The notes under the pieces were generated by a model. That model made no database searches, was not told the origin of the DNA, and was given only the letters and a program-made list of their open reading frames with translations. The translations under genes were made by a program, and so were the position numbers. Below, piece after piece: positions 37,347-48,259 of a DNA stretch of 64,000 bases. The stretch's first letter is position 1, and each line of letters starts with the position of its first letter. Source of the stretch: Allomyces arbusculus (Eukaryota; Blastocladiomycota; Blastocladiomycetes; Blastocladiales; Blastocladiaceae). The stretch is from assembly GCA_027604705.1 (NCBI GenBank), contig JADHYV010000012.1, positions 1 through 64,000 on the forward strand, written 5' to 3'.

Positions 37347-37810
37347 TCATTCTCGGTAGGCCGTCAGCTCGACGAGCAGCTGCCAGTCGGACGGGTTGTC
37401 GAGGTTGACCGACTGCTTGAGCGCGGCAATCGCGTCTTCCTTGCCTGTATTTGGTAGACCGAAGCGTTAGCTCAGCGGAGGCGAGCCTCAGATCCTTTGC
37501 GGCAAATGGACGCACGGTTGACGGCAATACAGGCCCGGGCCATGATCTGGAACGCGTTGTACTAAGTGACGGAATTCTGTGAGCTGGGAGTCTTGAATCA
37601 CACGACACGTCGGAGCGGCTTGTAGCGTACGTTTTGCGGGTCGAGCTCGACGCTCTTTTGAAAGCACTCAATGGACCGCGCGTATTCCTTCTTGTTGTAA
37701 AAACCGACGCCGGCGCGGAACCAGCCGAGTGAGTTGCGCGGGAGCGCACCGACGCGCAGCAGAAGCCACTCGTCAACGGTCGACTGCGTCGTGACCGTCG
37801 TCTCGCCCAT
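37347..37810 (-). CDS. Small two-TPR protein
   Basis: The exons are 37810-37631, 37561-37516 and 37444-37347, giving 107 residues. Two tetratricopeptide units can be read: SLGWFRAGVGFYNKKEYARSIECFQKSVELDPQN, broken by the first intron (I give only its ends: SLGWFRAG to ELDPQN), and YNAFQIMARACIAVNRKEDA to VNLDNPSDWQ. A leader MGETTVTTQSTVDEWLLL precedes them. Nothing else is attached, so it is probably a protein-interaction adaptor. It could be one piece of a longer TPR protein if more exons exist. The starts of this gene and IFT27 are 283 bases apart and divergent, so they may share a promoter, which hints at a cilium-related role but does not show it. Confidence 0.65.
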
Positions 37811-38093
37811 GGTCGTCGGCGTTGCGCTTGATGAGATTGGTTGCGGGTGGTTGCAGGCAAAACAGCGTTCAGGAATGGGTGTGCTTGTCGTCGGCGCCAA
37901 CTCGGTCAAGAATGAATGAACAGGCACGGCGGATCCGGCGAATAGAACCCCCTCCGCGACCACCTGACATGGGCGATCACCGACGACCACGATTCGACTC
38001 GGAATGATTTGATCGCGACCGAACATCACGACACCAACCACCACAACAGGAATTGGACCAGTCTAGCTGCAATCTTCAACTTTGGACCGAGAA

Positions 38094-39077
38094 ATGTCAA
38101 CGCCGGCATCATCGTCGCGTCTTTGCCTGCGCACCAAAGTGGTCCTGTTGGGTCCGTGATGATCTCAACCACGCAAGCGGGCGACGACACGAGCGTTCTC
38201 GGAATGAAAAGTATACATTCAAGTTGACATGAAATTGACGGTGGCCAGGCGACTCGGGAACGGGCAAGAGCGCGCTCGCGCAAGTTTTCCACTCGGAGGG
38301 GGCATCATTCCCCAAGGCCCACATGCTCGTACGCATCACTCGTTCCGTCGCGAAGACTGGTGGAAAGTATTGCCTAAGGGTGCCTTCATCTCAAAATTGT
38401 CCTCCCAGAACACGACGCCAGAGCTGCTCGTCAAGACCGTCGCGATCCCGGACACGGACGCGGCTGTGGAGCTGTTTGTGACCGACTTGCCCGGTCTCGA
38501 GCCGTTCTTGGACGTGACCAAGCGCCATGTATGTCTCTCGCCGTTGCCGACCAGTTCGGAATCGATGCTGATAATAATTTTACGCTGTCCACGACCAGGC
38601 GCACGGTGCGTCCGCCTTTTTGCTCGTCTTTGACTCGACCAACAAGGATTCGTTCTCCGGCATCGGCAAGTGGCTCAAGGTGGCCAAGACACTGCGCGAA
38701 TCCGAGCCCTTGATCGGTTTGTTTTCCCCAGTCGATGTGATCTCACGAAGCCAATGGAGACTAACGGCAGCGATGGCGTTAGGCTGCCTGGTCGCGACAA
38801 AGTGCGATTTGACGAAGCGTCGTGCAGTACCGGCTCAGCAGGCGCAAGACGTGGCACGTTCTCTGGACTTGGAGTATTTCGAGTGCTCTGCGGTTTGCGT
38901 TCTTCGCGTTTGTTTCGCGTTTCCCGCTGGCCAAAGTGCTCACGGCCATATATGCTGTCCGTTTGTCACTAGGCGACCAATTTCGAGGTTGACTCAATCT
39001 TCTACTACATTGCCAACGCCACATATGAGGCGTACGAGGAGCACATCAAGGGACTGGTGGGCGACTCGGGAAGTTGA
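38094..39077 (+). CDS. IFT27: Intraflagellar transport GTPase IFT27 (RABL4)
   Basis: The exons are 38094-38151, 38249-38328, 38409-38528, 38599-38716, 38783-38892 and 38973-39077, giving 196 residues (human 186). The P-loop KVVLLGDSGTGKSALAQVF is rebuilt across intron 1. The IFT27 hallmark LLVKTVAIPDTDAAVELF follows, then LLVFDSTNKDSF, ATKCDLTKR (G4) and EYFECSA (G5). The G3 region reads TDLPGLEPF, with no catalytic glutamine, a known peculiarity of IFT27. IFT27 pairs with IFT25 in the IFT-B complex and helps move BBSome cargo out of cilia. Its presence implies a flagellated life stage. Confidence 0.92.
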
Positions 39078-39582
39078 TGTGCGGGACTGGTCAGTTTTGA
39101 TAAAATGGAATTACGGGTTGTAGTGCACTTTGAAATGGCTCCCCGACGAAACGGCGCGCGCACCACGATATGCTTGCACGGGTGAACGTCAGACACAGCG
39201 CTTACCGACGCAGAACTTGCCCATGGTATTTACCGCTCAAAATGGAGAAGGTATCGTGACCGCGGCCCCGAGTGATCCATGATCTGAAAATAGTCGTTTG
39301 TTGATAAATTTGGCACCGTGTCCAATCCAGCTTGTGCCAAGAACAGTTGCAACCTCCTCACTCTTCTCCACCCTTTCCCACGAGGCCGCGACGGCAGTCT
39401 CGCTGTCCTTGGGCGTGCTGACCGGGGGCCGGTCGCGCATGCACATAAAAGTCGCAGTGAACCAGCGAGACGACACCAACCCAACCTACGGTATATTTCA
39501 TCCGCTCCATCCCATCCCCTCGTACTCTTCAGTCCCAGTCATGATCAATTCAAGTCTACTCCACTGCGGCGCACTGCTCTCC
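39078..39582. other. Convergent 3' region, no gene seen
   Basis: This lies between the stop of IFT27 (plus) and the stop of the SHANK-like gene (minus). ORFs on both strands are short and without protein character. It is somewhat AT-richer, as expected for 3' UTRs. Confidence 0.5.
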
Positions 39583-42150
39583 TCACCGCCCCAGATCCGG
39601 ATTAATCCCATACCCACCCAAGACGCGGCGCAGACGCTGATTCTCCCCCTCCAGTCTCTGATTCTCCTCCAGCAACGATTTCACCACCGCGCGCTGATCG
39701 GGCGTCATCGTGCTCAACACGCGCACCAAGTCCGGAATCCCGCCCGGCCCACCACCACTTGCAGGCCCAAGCGACGTGACCGAATGCGACCGCGCGTGGG
39801 GCGGCATCAACCCCAACGCATCCCCACCACCGCTATGCATAGCCGGGGGCGGGGGCGGCGGCATCCCGTGCCACGGCGCCGTCCCGCCGGGTGACACTGG
39901 CGAATGTGCCCATGCCGGCGGCGCCGACCCGTTCGGCGACCCGGGGATCGCCGGCATCGGCGGCGGCGGCGGGAGGCCGTACCCGTGGTATCCGTCTTGT
40001 GCGGAGGTCACGGTCCCGTGCCCGCTGCGCGTCGGCAGGGACGCGGTCGAAACGGGGTAACCCGCGGGCGCAGGAGTCGGGGGTGGGGGAGGTGCGGGGC
40101 CGCGGAACGTGCCCATGCCGGGCGGCGACCGGTACCCGACGGTGCCCGTTGGGGAGAACATGGACCGCGGTGGCGAGGTCGAGGTCGCGTACCCGTGCGC
40201 GGCGTGCGGCGGGAGTGGCGGGGGTGGGGGTGGTGGGGTCGGCGATGCGCTGGATGGGAGTGGTGGCGGCGGCGGCGGCGGCGGCAGGCGCGCGGTCTGG
40301 CCGCCTGTGGGCGACGGGGCGGCCGGGGACGGGGCCATGTACGCGGTGGTGCCGTCGAACGTGGCGGCGGCGGTCGCGAGTGGCGGTGGCGGTGGGGCAA
40401 GTTTTATGCCCTGGATACCCGGTGCCGCGGGCAGAGACGGCGGAATGGGCGTCATCGGCAACGTCGACGCGTCAAACGGCAGCGGCGGTGGCGACGAGAG
40501 GACTGGTGCGTCGCTGGCGAGGAGGTTGGGCGCTGAGACGTAGTGGTGGTGCGACGGGCTTTGGGCCGGGGGCGGCGCGTACAGTCCCGCCTGCATCCCG
40601 CCGGGGTTGATCTGGTCGATGGGCACCGAGGTTGCGTGCGACATCAGAAACTTGTCGTCCGACGACATAGGTGGCTGGAAGTCGGCAAACATGTCGGGCG
40701 TGGTCTCCGGGTACGGTTCTACAAAACAATCAATCGTCAGATTACGCGCAAGAGAAGCATGAAAAACAAGAAAGCAGCTGCACGCACCGACTTCCTCGGG
40801 CTTAAACTCCTTGATCATATCCGACAGCTTGTAATTCCCGCCCATGATCGCCATATTCATTGCCGTCTGCCCGGCCCGGTTCGACCCGTCACGCACGGCC
40901 CCACGCTTGAGCAACTCGCGCGCGCACTCGACCGCACCGGCCGTCGCACACGCGTGCAGCGGCGAGTTGCCCGACGACGCCATTTGCGCGTTCGCGTCGG
41001 CGCCGTACCGCAGCAGCCACGTCACGACCGAGGCATGGTTGTTGGAACACGCCGCGTGCAATGGCGTGCGGCCCAAACTGTCGACAGCGTTCGGGTTCGC
41101 GCGCAAGGTGAGCAAGGCCTCGACAATGTCGATGTGTCCGGCAGCGGCAGCGACGTGGAGAGAAGTTGCCCGCGTGGCGGTCTCCTCGGCGTCGACCCAT
41201 GCGCGTGCAGTCAGGACGAGCGAGCGGACACCGACGACCTTGTTGGATTGCGCGGCGAGGTGGAGTGCTGTCTTGCCGTCGGGCGTGCGGTAGTCGACGT
41301 GCGCACCGCCTTCCTCGACGAGCACCTTGATCAGGAACTTGTCGTCGGCGCACGCGGCCAGGGAGAGCGGTGTCTCTGACAAATCATGCGGAGATAGATG
41401 AGATTAATTCGAGCCCGCGCGCGAAAAGGTGGAGAAGTCACACAAAAAACGTACCATTCGTCTCGGTCGCAAAGTTGGGATCGAAGCCCTTGTCGAGCCG
41501 CTCCTTGAGCTTGTCGTAGTTGCGCGTCATAAAATAGTCGACGAACTTCTTTTGCGACTTTTTCACATTAACCTTGGCATAGTCCTTTTCGGACATGCCC
41601 GTGACGCGGAAGCGCGGGCAGAGCGTGACGCTGGCCTACGAAATGGAACGGCTCGCTGGTCAACAAGTCCGCTCAAGGCCAAAAAAATTTCAAAGCGAAA
41701 AGACCGTACATCGCCCGTCAACCCATACTCGCCCAACGTCATCCCATCATTCAAGAACCGCTTCCCCTGCGCGCGCGCGTTCAAGGCCGCCGCTGCGCGT
41801 GGATCCTCGGTCATAAACCCCCAATTCCACGCGTCCTTGACCTTGGTCGCCACGTCCGGGCACCGGTCAAGCACCTCGAGCTTGATCTTCCAAAGCCGGT
41901 CGGACGACTGGTACTTGAAGATCTTGGTGTCGCCCGAGGCGGTCGCGGCCATGCCGTTTAGCGACACGGTCACGGTCAAGGCGACGGCCGCGCCGGGCAA
42001 GACGAGCGAGACCGGCGCGACACGAGACGCGCCCGAGGACGAGGTAGCAATGGATGCGGCATCGTCGGCGGCGAGGGCACCGGCCTTGTTGACGGCGGGC
42101 GTCGACTCGGCGTGGCCCCCGAGAGCGCCAGCGAGGCCCTTGATCCGCAT
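39583..42150 (-). CDS. SHANK-like scaffold: SPN domain, ankyrin repeats, Pro-rich tail, leucine zipper
   Basis: The exons are 42150-41710, 41635-41455, 41375-40788 and 40718-39583, giving 781 residues. Residues 57-165 resemble the SHANK N-terminal SPN (Ras-associating, ubiquitin-fold) domain: VKDAWNWGFMTEDP, then GKRFLNDGMTLGEYGL. The bridge QKKFVDYFMTRNYDKLKERL plus DKGFDPNF matches animal SHANK (KFMDYVQQRNTDKVSRFLDKGLDPNF-type) closely. Six ankyrin repeats follow (about 206-402), with SHANK-like wording: EEGGAHVDYRTPDGKTALH, LLRYGADANAQ, SGNSPLHACATAGAVECAR, GQTAMNMAIMGGNYKLSDMI. Just after comes EVEPYPETTP, against VVPFRETP in SHANK. No SH3, PDZ or SAM domain follows. Instead there is a poly-Pro region (about 445-715) and a C-terminal zipper (VVKSLLEENQRLEGENQRLR). 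It is probably a membrane or actin-linked scaffold under a Ras/Rap-type GTPase, by inference. Confidence 0.85.
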
Positions 42151-43037
42151 CGTAGCGATCGTGCGGGGTGCGAGCGGGGGCTGGGATAAGAACGTGGGCG
42201 GCGAGCAGGAAAGCGGGTACAGATCAATCGATCGAGATCTTGCAGTCCTTGGGCCTCGGAGAAGTGTGGGCGCGGAGGAGCGGATCGGAAGGTATATAAA
42301 GAGCGTGTCGATGGAGCGCCGTTTAAAGAGGTTAAAGTGATCGTGCGCTTGACGTGTCGAGCGGTGCGGCGACAGAGCTCAGAGCGACGCGGCCTGGGTC
42401 GATGTGGGCGTTCTGGGCGGGCAAAGTCTAGTGCGACAAGTCGCAGTAGAGAGACGCGACGGCTAACGGTGGGGCAGCGCTGGCAAAACAGAGCGACCAG
42501 CGCCGACATGGAATTATCATCAAATTAATCGCGTGTAGCAGCCTGTCACCTGAGCCTAGCGTGACTGTCTCGCACCCTCGATGCGCCTGCCTTCTTTTCC
42601 GCCACCTCCACCTCTGCGCCGGCTGCTGGACGGCAGGCTGGCGACGACACGAGGCGATCCACGGAGTTCGGTGCAAACGCTGAGGGTGGCGACGCAACAA
42701 CGCGTATCCTTGCCGTGTGATGCCCGTCCTGCCGGCAACACTAGCGCCATTTCGGCGACCTTGGCACTTCTGTTCGCGCTCTTGGACGTTCTAGGCATTC
42801 GGTCGCGTGCCCAGTTTGCCGACGCCATGGAAATGCATGCAAGTCTTTACAAGAAGCGCTTGACTGGCACCCCTGTCCTCAGCACTCCGTCCGCGACAAG
42901 AAATGAACTTCAAAAACACAATGTTCATTGACAAAAATTCGATCGACAAAACCTCAATTTCTTCACTTGCACGGCCACGACGCTCGACGCGAGCGTTGCG
43001 TGCATACATGCATGCGCTTACGACTTCGACGAGCGCA
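42151..43037. other. Intergenic, promoter of the SHANK-like gene
   Basis: No gene is supported. The stretch next to 42150 contains a TATA-like tatataaag at 42294, about 140 bases upstream of the SHANK-like start on that gene's template side. The remainder is mixed-composition DNA with only short ORFs. Confidence 0.45.
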
Positions 43038-43741
43038 TCAGACTGGCTGCCACAGCCCGACACGCACGACACGACGACAACTTGAATCTCCTTGCTGCGA
43101 CACACGCAGCAATTCGCGGACCTTGACCTTGTCCACCTCAGAAATAGTTGAATACGCGACCATCACTTGAGAATCGCCGCCACGGCTCCGCACGCGCATG
43201 GTTGACCAGACCGTGCGCATGCGTGCCCTTCACTTCGAACTCCACTTGGTTTCCTTGAGATCGCACGACATACTCACTCGTCATCGCGCTTCTCCTCCAC
43301 CGTCTTCCCCTCGAACATGCGCGTCGTGTTCACATCGTGCATCGGGCGCACTGGCAAAGGGGCCGCACACCCGTCGCACGACGATTGCGGCGCCACTGCG
43401 ACCGTCACGGCATTCGTCAAGTCGATCCGCGGGCGGCGGGCCGCGGCCTTGGCCGAGAGGAGCGCGAGGAACGCGGCGGGCAGGCGCGGCGTGCCGTCGT
43501 CGGAATCGTCGTCGGAATCATCGTCTTGCGCGGCGGCCAGGAGAATCTGCCATGGATCGCGTGCGGTGGCGGCGCTCGTGGTGACGGTGGTGCGGCGCGT
43601 GCGGGACCGGCCGCGCGGGCGCTCGGAGGCGGAGACGGACTTTGCGGGCGTCGTGGCCATGGCGGCGTCGCGCAGGAACGGATGGTGGTGGTGGTGGTGG
43701 TCGGCGGCGTGCATCGCGAGGGTCATGGCGGTGGGCGGCAT
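43038..43741 (-). CDS. Hypothetical protein
   Basis: A two-exon model fits: 43741-43278 and 43227-43038, giving 217 residues, with a strong GTGAGT donor and a 50-nt intron. The upstream sequence is pyrimidine-rich, which suggests the ATG at 43741 is the start. The N-terminus has a His6 run and basic RGRSRTRR. The middle has DPWQILLAAAQ and an acidic DDDSDDDSDD. Then come a CDGC pair and, in exon 2, GGDSQVMVAYSTISEVDKVK, which looks like folded protein. I recognise no family. Another frame at 43148-43294 (MTSEYVVRSQGNQVEFEVKG) also looks protein-like, so the exon choice is uncertain. Confidence 0.35.
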
Positions 43742-44459
43742 CGAGGAGGGAACGGAGGCCGGGAGAGAGAGAGAATTGGAGAGGGAGAATTGGTCGCGTG
43801 CGCGCGGGTGCAGGCGAGACACGGGGACGGCGCGGTATTTGTACTTGGGCGGCCGCGCCGGCAAGGTCCCGTTCCGTGTGACGGCGTCCTTGGCCGTCTT
43901 GGTCCCGGTCTTGGCCGCAGCGGCAGCGGAGCAGCGGGGCGGCTTTCGCGGCGGTGGCAGGTGCGGTAGCGCGCGGCGTGCGCAGATGACGCGGGCATCA
44001 ATGAGCATCAGCGCCACTCGTGCAGGAACGCGCACCTCGGAACAGCTGCAACGACGGAAGGAGTGGGAACACGTTCGCGTCTCACAGCTGCGTCAGCTGA
44101 CCAACCAGCGTGAATCAGCGACGGTCACGCCTGCCTCGCACGCTTGACGAGACCCGCGCTTTGGCCCGCGCCATGTGCTGGCCGCCGGCCCGCCGACCTG
44201 TCCGCGGCACGCCGCATGGCCGCTCGGGGCCGCTCACGTCCTGCGACCCTGCAACGGTGATCGTGCATGATCCCGGCCGTGATCGACGGAGAGTGAGACG
44301 GCCGCGCGTGCTGAAAAACCGGTGCTGCACGCCAGCTGCACCCATGCCGACCTCAACTCAATCCCACCCCAGCATCAACCATGATCAATATCCAATCAAA
44401 ATCCATAATGCCTCTGGCCCACGCCGGCCCCACCCTCCTTGACAGATCACATCCTCCGC
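43742..44459. other. Intergenic, no gene seen
   Basis: Between the start of the hypothetical gene and the 3' end of the Lnt-like gene, both minus. It includes a GA/CT-rich stretch at about 43760-43795 (agagagagagaattgg), probably a leader, and GC-rich DNA without coding character. Confidence 0.45.
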
Positions 44460-47400
44460 TCAGTACCCAACCGCGGGCCCCGCGCCCGGCAGCCCCGGGG
44501 TCACCATGCCCATCCCGGTGTCTCCGGCACCGCCGCCCATGACCCCACCCATTGCGTGCCGCCACGAACTTGGCGCATCCGCCGCCCCCGCCGCGGCCGC
44601 CAAGTACCGGTGCCGCCCAGACCCCGTCGAGCTCGTCGACTCGGCGCGCGCTTGCCGCCGGACAGACGACGCGAAACTTGACGTGGAACTGATCGCGCTC
44701 AGTGGGCGGCCGCGTGGCTCGCATTGGCTGGACGTACTGCTGATCGCGCTCAACGGCCGACCCCGCTGAGCACCCGCGCTCGACGTGGAACTGATCCCGC
44801 TCAACGGCCGATTCCGAGCGCCCCCAGACCCGACACTGCTGCGACTCCGGCGCAGCGGCGCGCCAGCGCCCGGGGCCGGGCGCATAGATGGGGACGGCGG
44901 CGGCGACAATGCGCGAAGTGCCGGCGGCGTCGGGACCGTCATAGCGCGCGCTGCATCGCAATCACTCTCGACGTACACGACCGACGCTGGGCGCGGCGGC
45001 GGCGGAACCGACGCGGCGCGCCGGATCACGGCCCCTGCCGTCGCGGTCACGGGCGTCACCGATCGCGGCTCGGCATCGGCGTCCGGGTTCATGGGGCTCG
45101 GCGACGACGCGCGCGACCAGGACAAGGGACGTGGGCGGAGACCTGCAGGGCCCAAGGGACGTCGGGGTGCTGGGGCGCGGAGCACGTCCGTCTCCTGTGC
45201 GGGTGGAAGGACCGGCCACGAGAATCGGCTCGAGCCGGTGGTTGAGACGGCAGGGCTGCCGCTGCGCCGCTGCGCGAGCGGGCGCGGGTCGAGATTATCG
45301 TCGTTGGCACGCGCCATTGTTGCCGGGTCCGCGTAGGTCGCGGCCGGCGTATCGCGCAGGAGCGGCGCGCGCTCGGCCGCGTCCGACTCGCCATCGGCGG
45401 CAAGGTCGCGCAATCGTGACGGTGACCGGCGTAGCCACAGGGTGGGCCACGACCAGGTCACGTCCGTGCGGTGCGCAGCGTCGCGCGCGGCTGGGGCAAT
45501 GGCAGAAAGGAACAGCCACACGAGCGCGGCGACCGCGAACCAGAGGACGGCGTCCGGATAAGCCGCCTGCATGCCCGATATTTGCGCGACGGGGACACGG
45601 ATCCACGGCGTGTGCGCTGGGTGGTCGAGAGTGCTGGTTTCCAGGACTTCCTCGAATACACGCCCACCGAGGGGGGACGCGACGAGCGTGGTCCCACCGA
45701 TGCGCGAACACCGGACGGCCACGAACCCGCCGGCCGCAGCGACTTGGTCGACGTGGTGACCGCGTGGCAGGTCGAGGACCGAGTCGGCGTGGTCCTAGGA
45801 TCGTTTCATCAGAATGTGCCAACGTTCTCCACCCGGTAAATTTGCTACCAAAGAAACGTACCGCGACAAGCAACATGTCCATGGCACCAGCACGACGATG
45901 CACCCATCTCGCAAAATCCACGTCCCCACCAATCGCCATCCCAAAGGCCATTTTCCCACCGTCCAGATCCACAACCGGTGGACCGTCCGGCATCGACTCG
46001 GCCGGCCGCCGACCAATTTCCTCTTTCCAGTCGTACTCGCCCACGACCTCACCCTCCTGATCGACCAGTCGCCAACTGCTCGTCATGGTCGCGTTCGTCC
46101 ACCACGTCACCCCGACATACACGCCCGACTCGCGCGCCACGTCCTGAGCCGTCGCCACGAGCACATCCCGCTGATCAGCCGTCACGCACGCGACCGCGCG
46201 CGGCGCCCACTGCACGATCCGCGGCACGGGCACGCCATCTTCATCGTCCGCCACTTGCGTCGCCAAATGCCGCGTCACATTCCACATCAACTCCGGCTCA
46301 TCCGTCGGCGCATGGGTGCCAACACACGCGACGTCCACGACGCGGCGGCCACGGTCGTGCCACTCGTGGTCCCACTGCACGGCCATCCGGTAATGCGCAA
46401 ACGCGAGAATCACAAGTAACGCGAGTGACGCTTCGATCATCCCACGAATCGAACCCCGTCGCGGGGGCGGTGGGGACGGCGACATGATGACCGGGATCGC
46501 GCGCGGCGCCGTAATCACGCCCTCGAATTCGCGATCGACGCTGTAGACGCTCGTGCGTGCTCCACCCGCCGCAGAACCGGCAAACGGGTACGCGGCGACC
46601 GGCGACGGCGGGAGACTCGGCGGATCGGCCAAGTCCATCAACGACCGCGGCCGCGCAGGCGGGGACCATACTGCCGCCGGCGCTTCCGGGTCAGGCCGTC
46701 GAATCAGCACCGGGATCGCTGGCGGGTCGCACCAGGCATCGACCCACGCCGACATGAACCACGCCCATAACAAGGTCGCGCCGTGAATCCCCACCCAGTG
46801 AATCACGGTCGCGACCAGGCCGCCGACTTGGACCCCATCCACCAGCGCACCCCACGTGCCAAACGGACTTTCGGCCGCGGCGCACCAGGACACGACGGCC
46901 GTGGCCGCGGGCCAGGCCAATGTACGCGACCACCAGGACGTGGGGGAGAGCCACGATTCGACGGCGCTGCCGAGGATCCAGGGTAAGGGGACGAGCACGG
47001 CGAGCATCATGTAGTGCGCAAGAATGACAGATACTGAGGTCGACGCCGGGTCGACGCGCGTCGGGACGACGGAATAGTAGGCGAGGACGGACCCGAGACC
47101 GAGCGCGACCCACGCGGCAAACGTGCGCGCGAGCCGGTGGTAGGCGTAGTGTTGCCCACACGTCACGTCGGCCGGGTCGTATTCGAGCAGGGATGCGAAG
47201 GGGTCGTGCGCGAGACCCGCGGCGTGCGCGAGCGAGGCGCGACGGCGGGTCGAGGGACCGGTCGACTGCGGGAACACCACAGACAAGAACGGATCAGCGA
47301 TGGCACAAAGCTTGATCCCGTCACCCATCACTAAATCCAAAAAAAAAAAAACAATACCTCCGGATTCCGTTTACTGCCCGAATGCCACTGCCCACGCACG

Positions 47401-47732
47401 TACGCCATGAGCACGGGCACGAGCAACAGCGTCGACCCGTCCCACGCCGGACCGTCGGTACCCGGCCCCGTGGCCGCCATGAGCATGAGTAGCGCGCACG
47501 GGACCAAGTGGTCCACGACGAGCGCTGGCATCCACAAGGGTCGCACACGGCGCCACGGCCACGCGGATGTGGGCATTGCGGACATGCGACGGGCGGTCGT
47601 CGTGGACTGTGGTAGGGACGAGCTTCGTGGAGGGACAGCGGCACTAGGGCCGGGTGCGATGGGCCGTCGTCGGTCGGGCGGTAACAAAGGAGCCGCCGCG
47701 GCGTTGCTGCTGCTCGCGGCTGTCGTAGGCAT
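44460..47732 (-). CDS. Lnt-like membrane protein with degenerate carbon-nitrogen hydrolase domain
   Basis: The exons are 47732-47375, 47330-45862 and 45794-44460, giving 1053 residues. Several hydrophobic segments come first (LVPCALLMLMAATG, VALGLGSVLAYYSVV, YMMLAVLVPLPWILG, LALLVILAFAHYRM). A nitrilase-fold domain follows, laid out as in apolipoprotein N-acyltransferase: RIVQWAPRAVACVTADQRDV, VARESGVYVGVTWW, RLVDQEGEVVGEYDWK, KMAFGMAIGGDVDF, AAGGFVAVRCSRIGGTTLVA, and a final TM (VLWFAVAALVWLFLSAI). The usual catalytic Glu (here WAPR) and Cys (here AIGGD, normally AICxD) seem to be replaced, so it may be an inactive relative. The tail of about 300 residues is Ser/Pro/Arg-rich. The first intron is only 44 nt. 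The family call comes from memory of motif order. Confidence 0.72.
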
Positions 47733-48259
47733 AGTCGGGGATATCTCGTTGGTCGGGCGGTTTATCGTCCCTGATCCAAGACGTCGGTTGAGATGGCAGT
47801 CGTCAAGAGGAGCGCGCGGAGAGAATGGATAACCAGGCCGTGCTCGCCGCGGTCCCTTTCGTTTTATTGCACAAGGCAAGGATTGGAGGTTGAACTTTTT
47901 TGGAGTTGGGGGACGGCAAACGTAAAACTGGAGCGGGCGTTGGCACGTTGTGTTCGCGGTCAAGGTGCTGCAGGTCGGCGCGAACCTTGCGCACGGTGTT
48001 GCCGACCGGCTTCAGCCTAACGCACGAAAACGGCGTCTTGCAGCGTTGCAACCCATTTTCGTCCGAACAGCTCGACAATCACAAACCAATCACTTGCAAT
48101 GCCAACGACAACAGCGACAATGTCTACAACAACTCTCGGCGTCCGCACACGACACGCGCGCCCCGGATCCTATCTTGCCGCCCGGCACGGCGCACCTTCT
48201 CCGCCCACCCTGCGCGAGCGCTCCCTGTTCAAGCGCGCGCTCCCTGTCCACCCGCGCAT
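47733..48259. other. Intergenic, no gene seen
   Basis: Between the start of the Lnt-like gene and the 3' end of the MFS gene, both minus. Only short ORFs are present. It should contain the Lnt-like promoter. Confidence 0.45.

Noticed and set aside
37455-37490. tRNA-like phrase (gcgttagctcagcgg)
   Set aside because: It resembles a D-arm, but no acceptor stem, anticodon arm or T-arm follows, and it lies in an intron of the TPR gene.
42294-42302. Strong TATA box for the SHANK-like gene
   Set aside because: tatataaag is present, but its orientation and distance do not clearly fit the minus-strand start, so it is mentioned only in passing.
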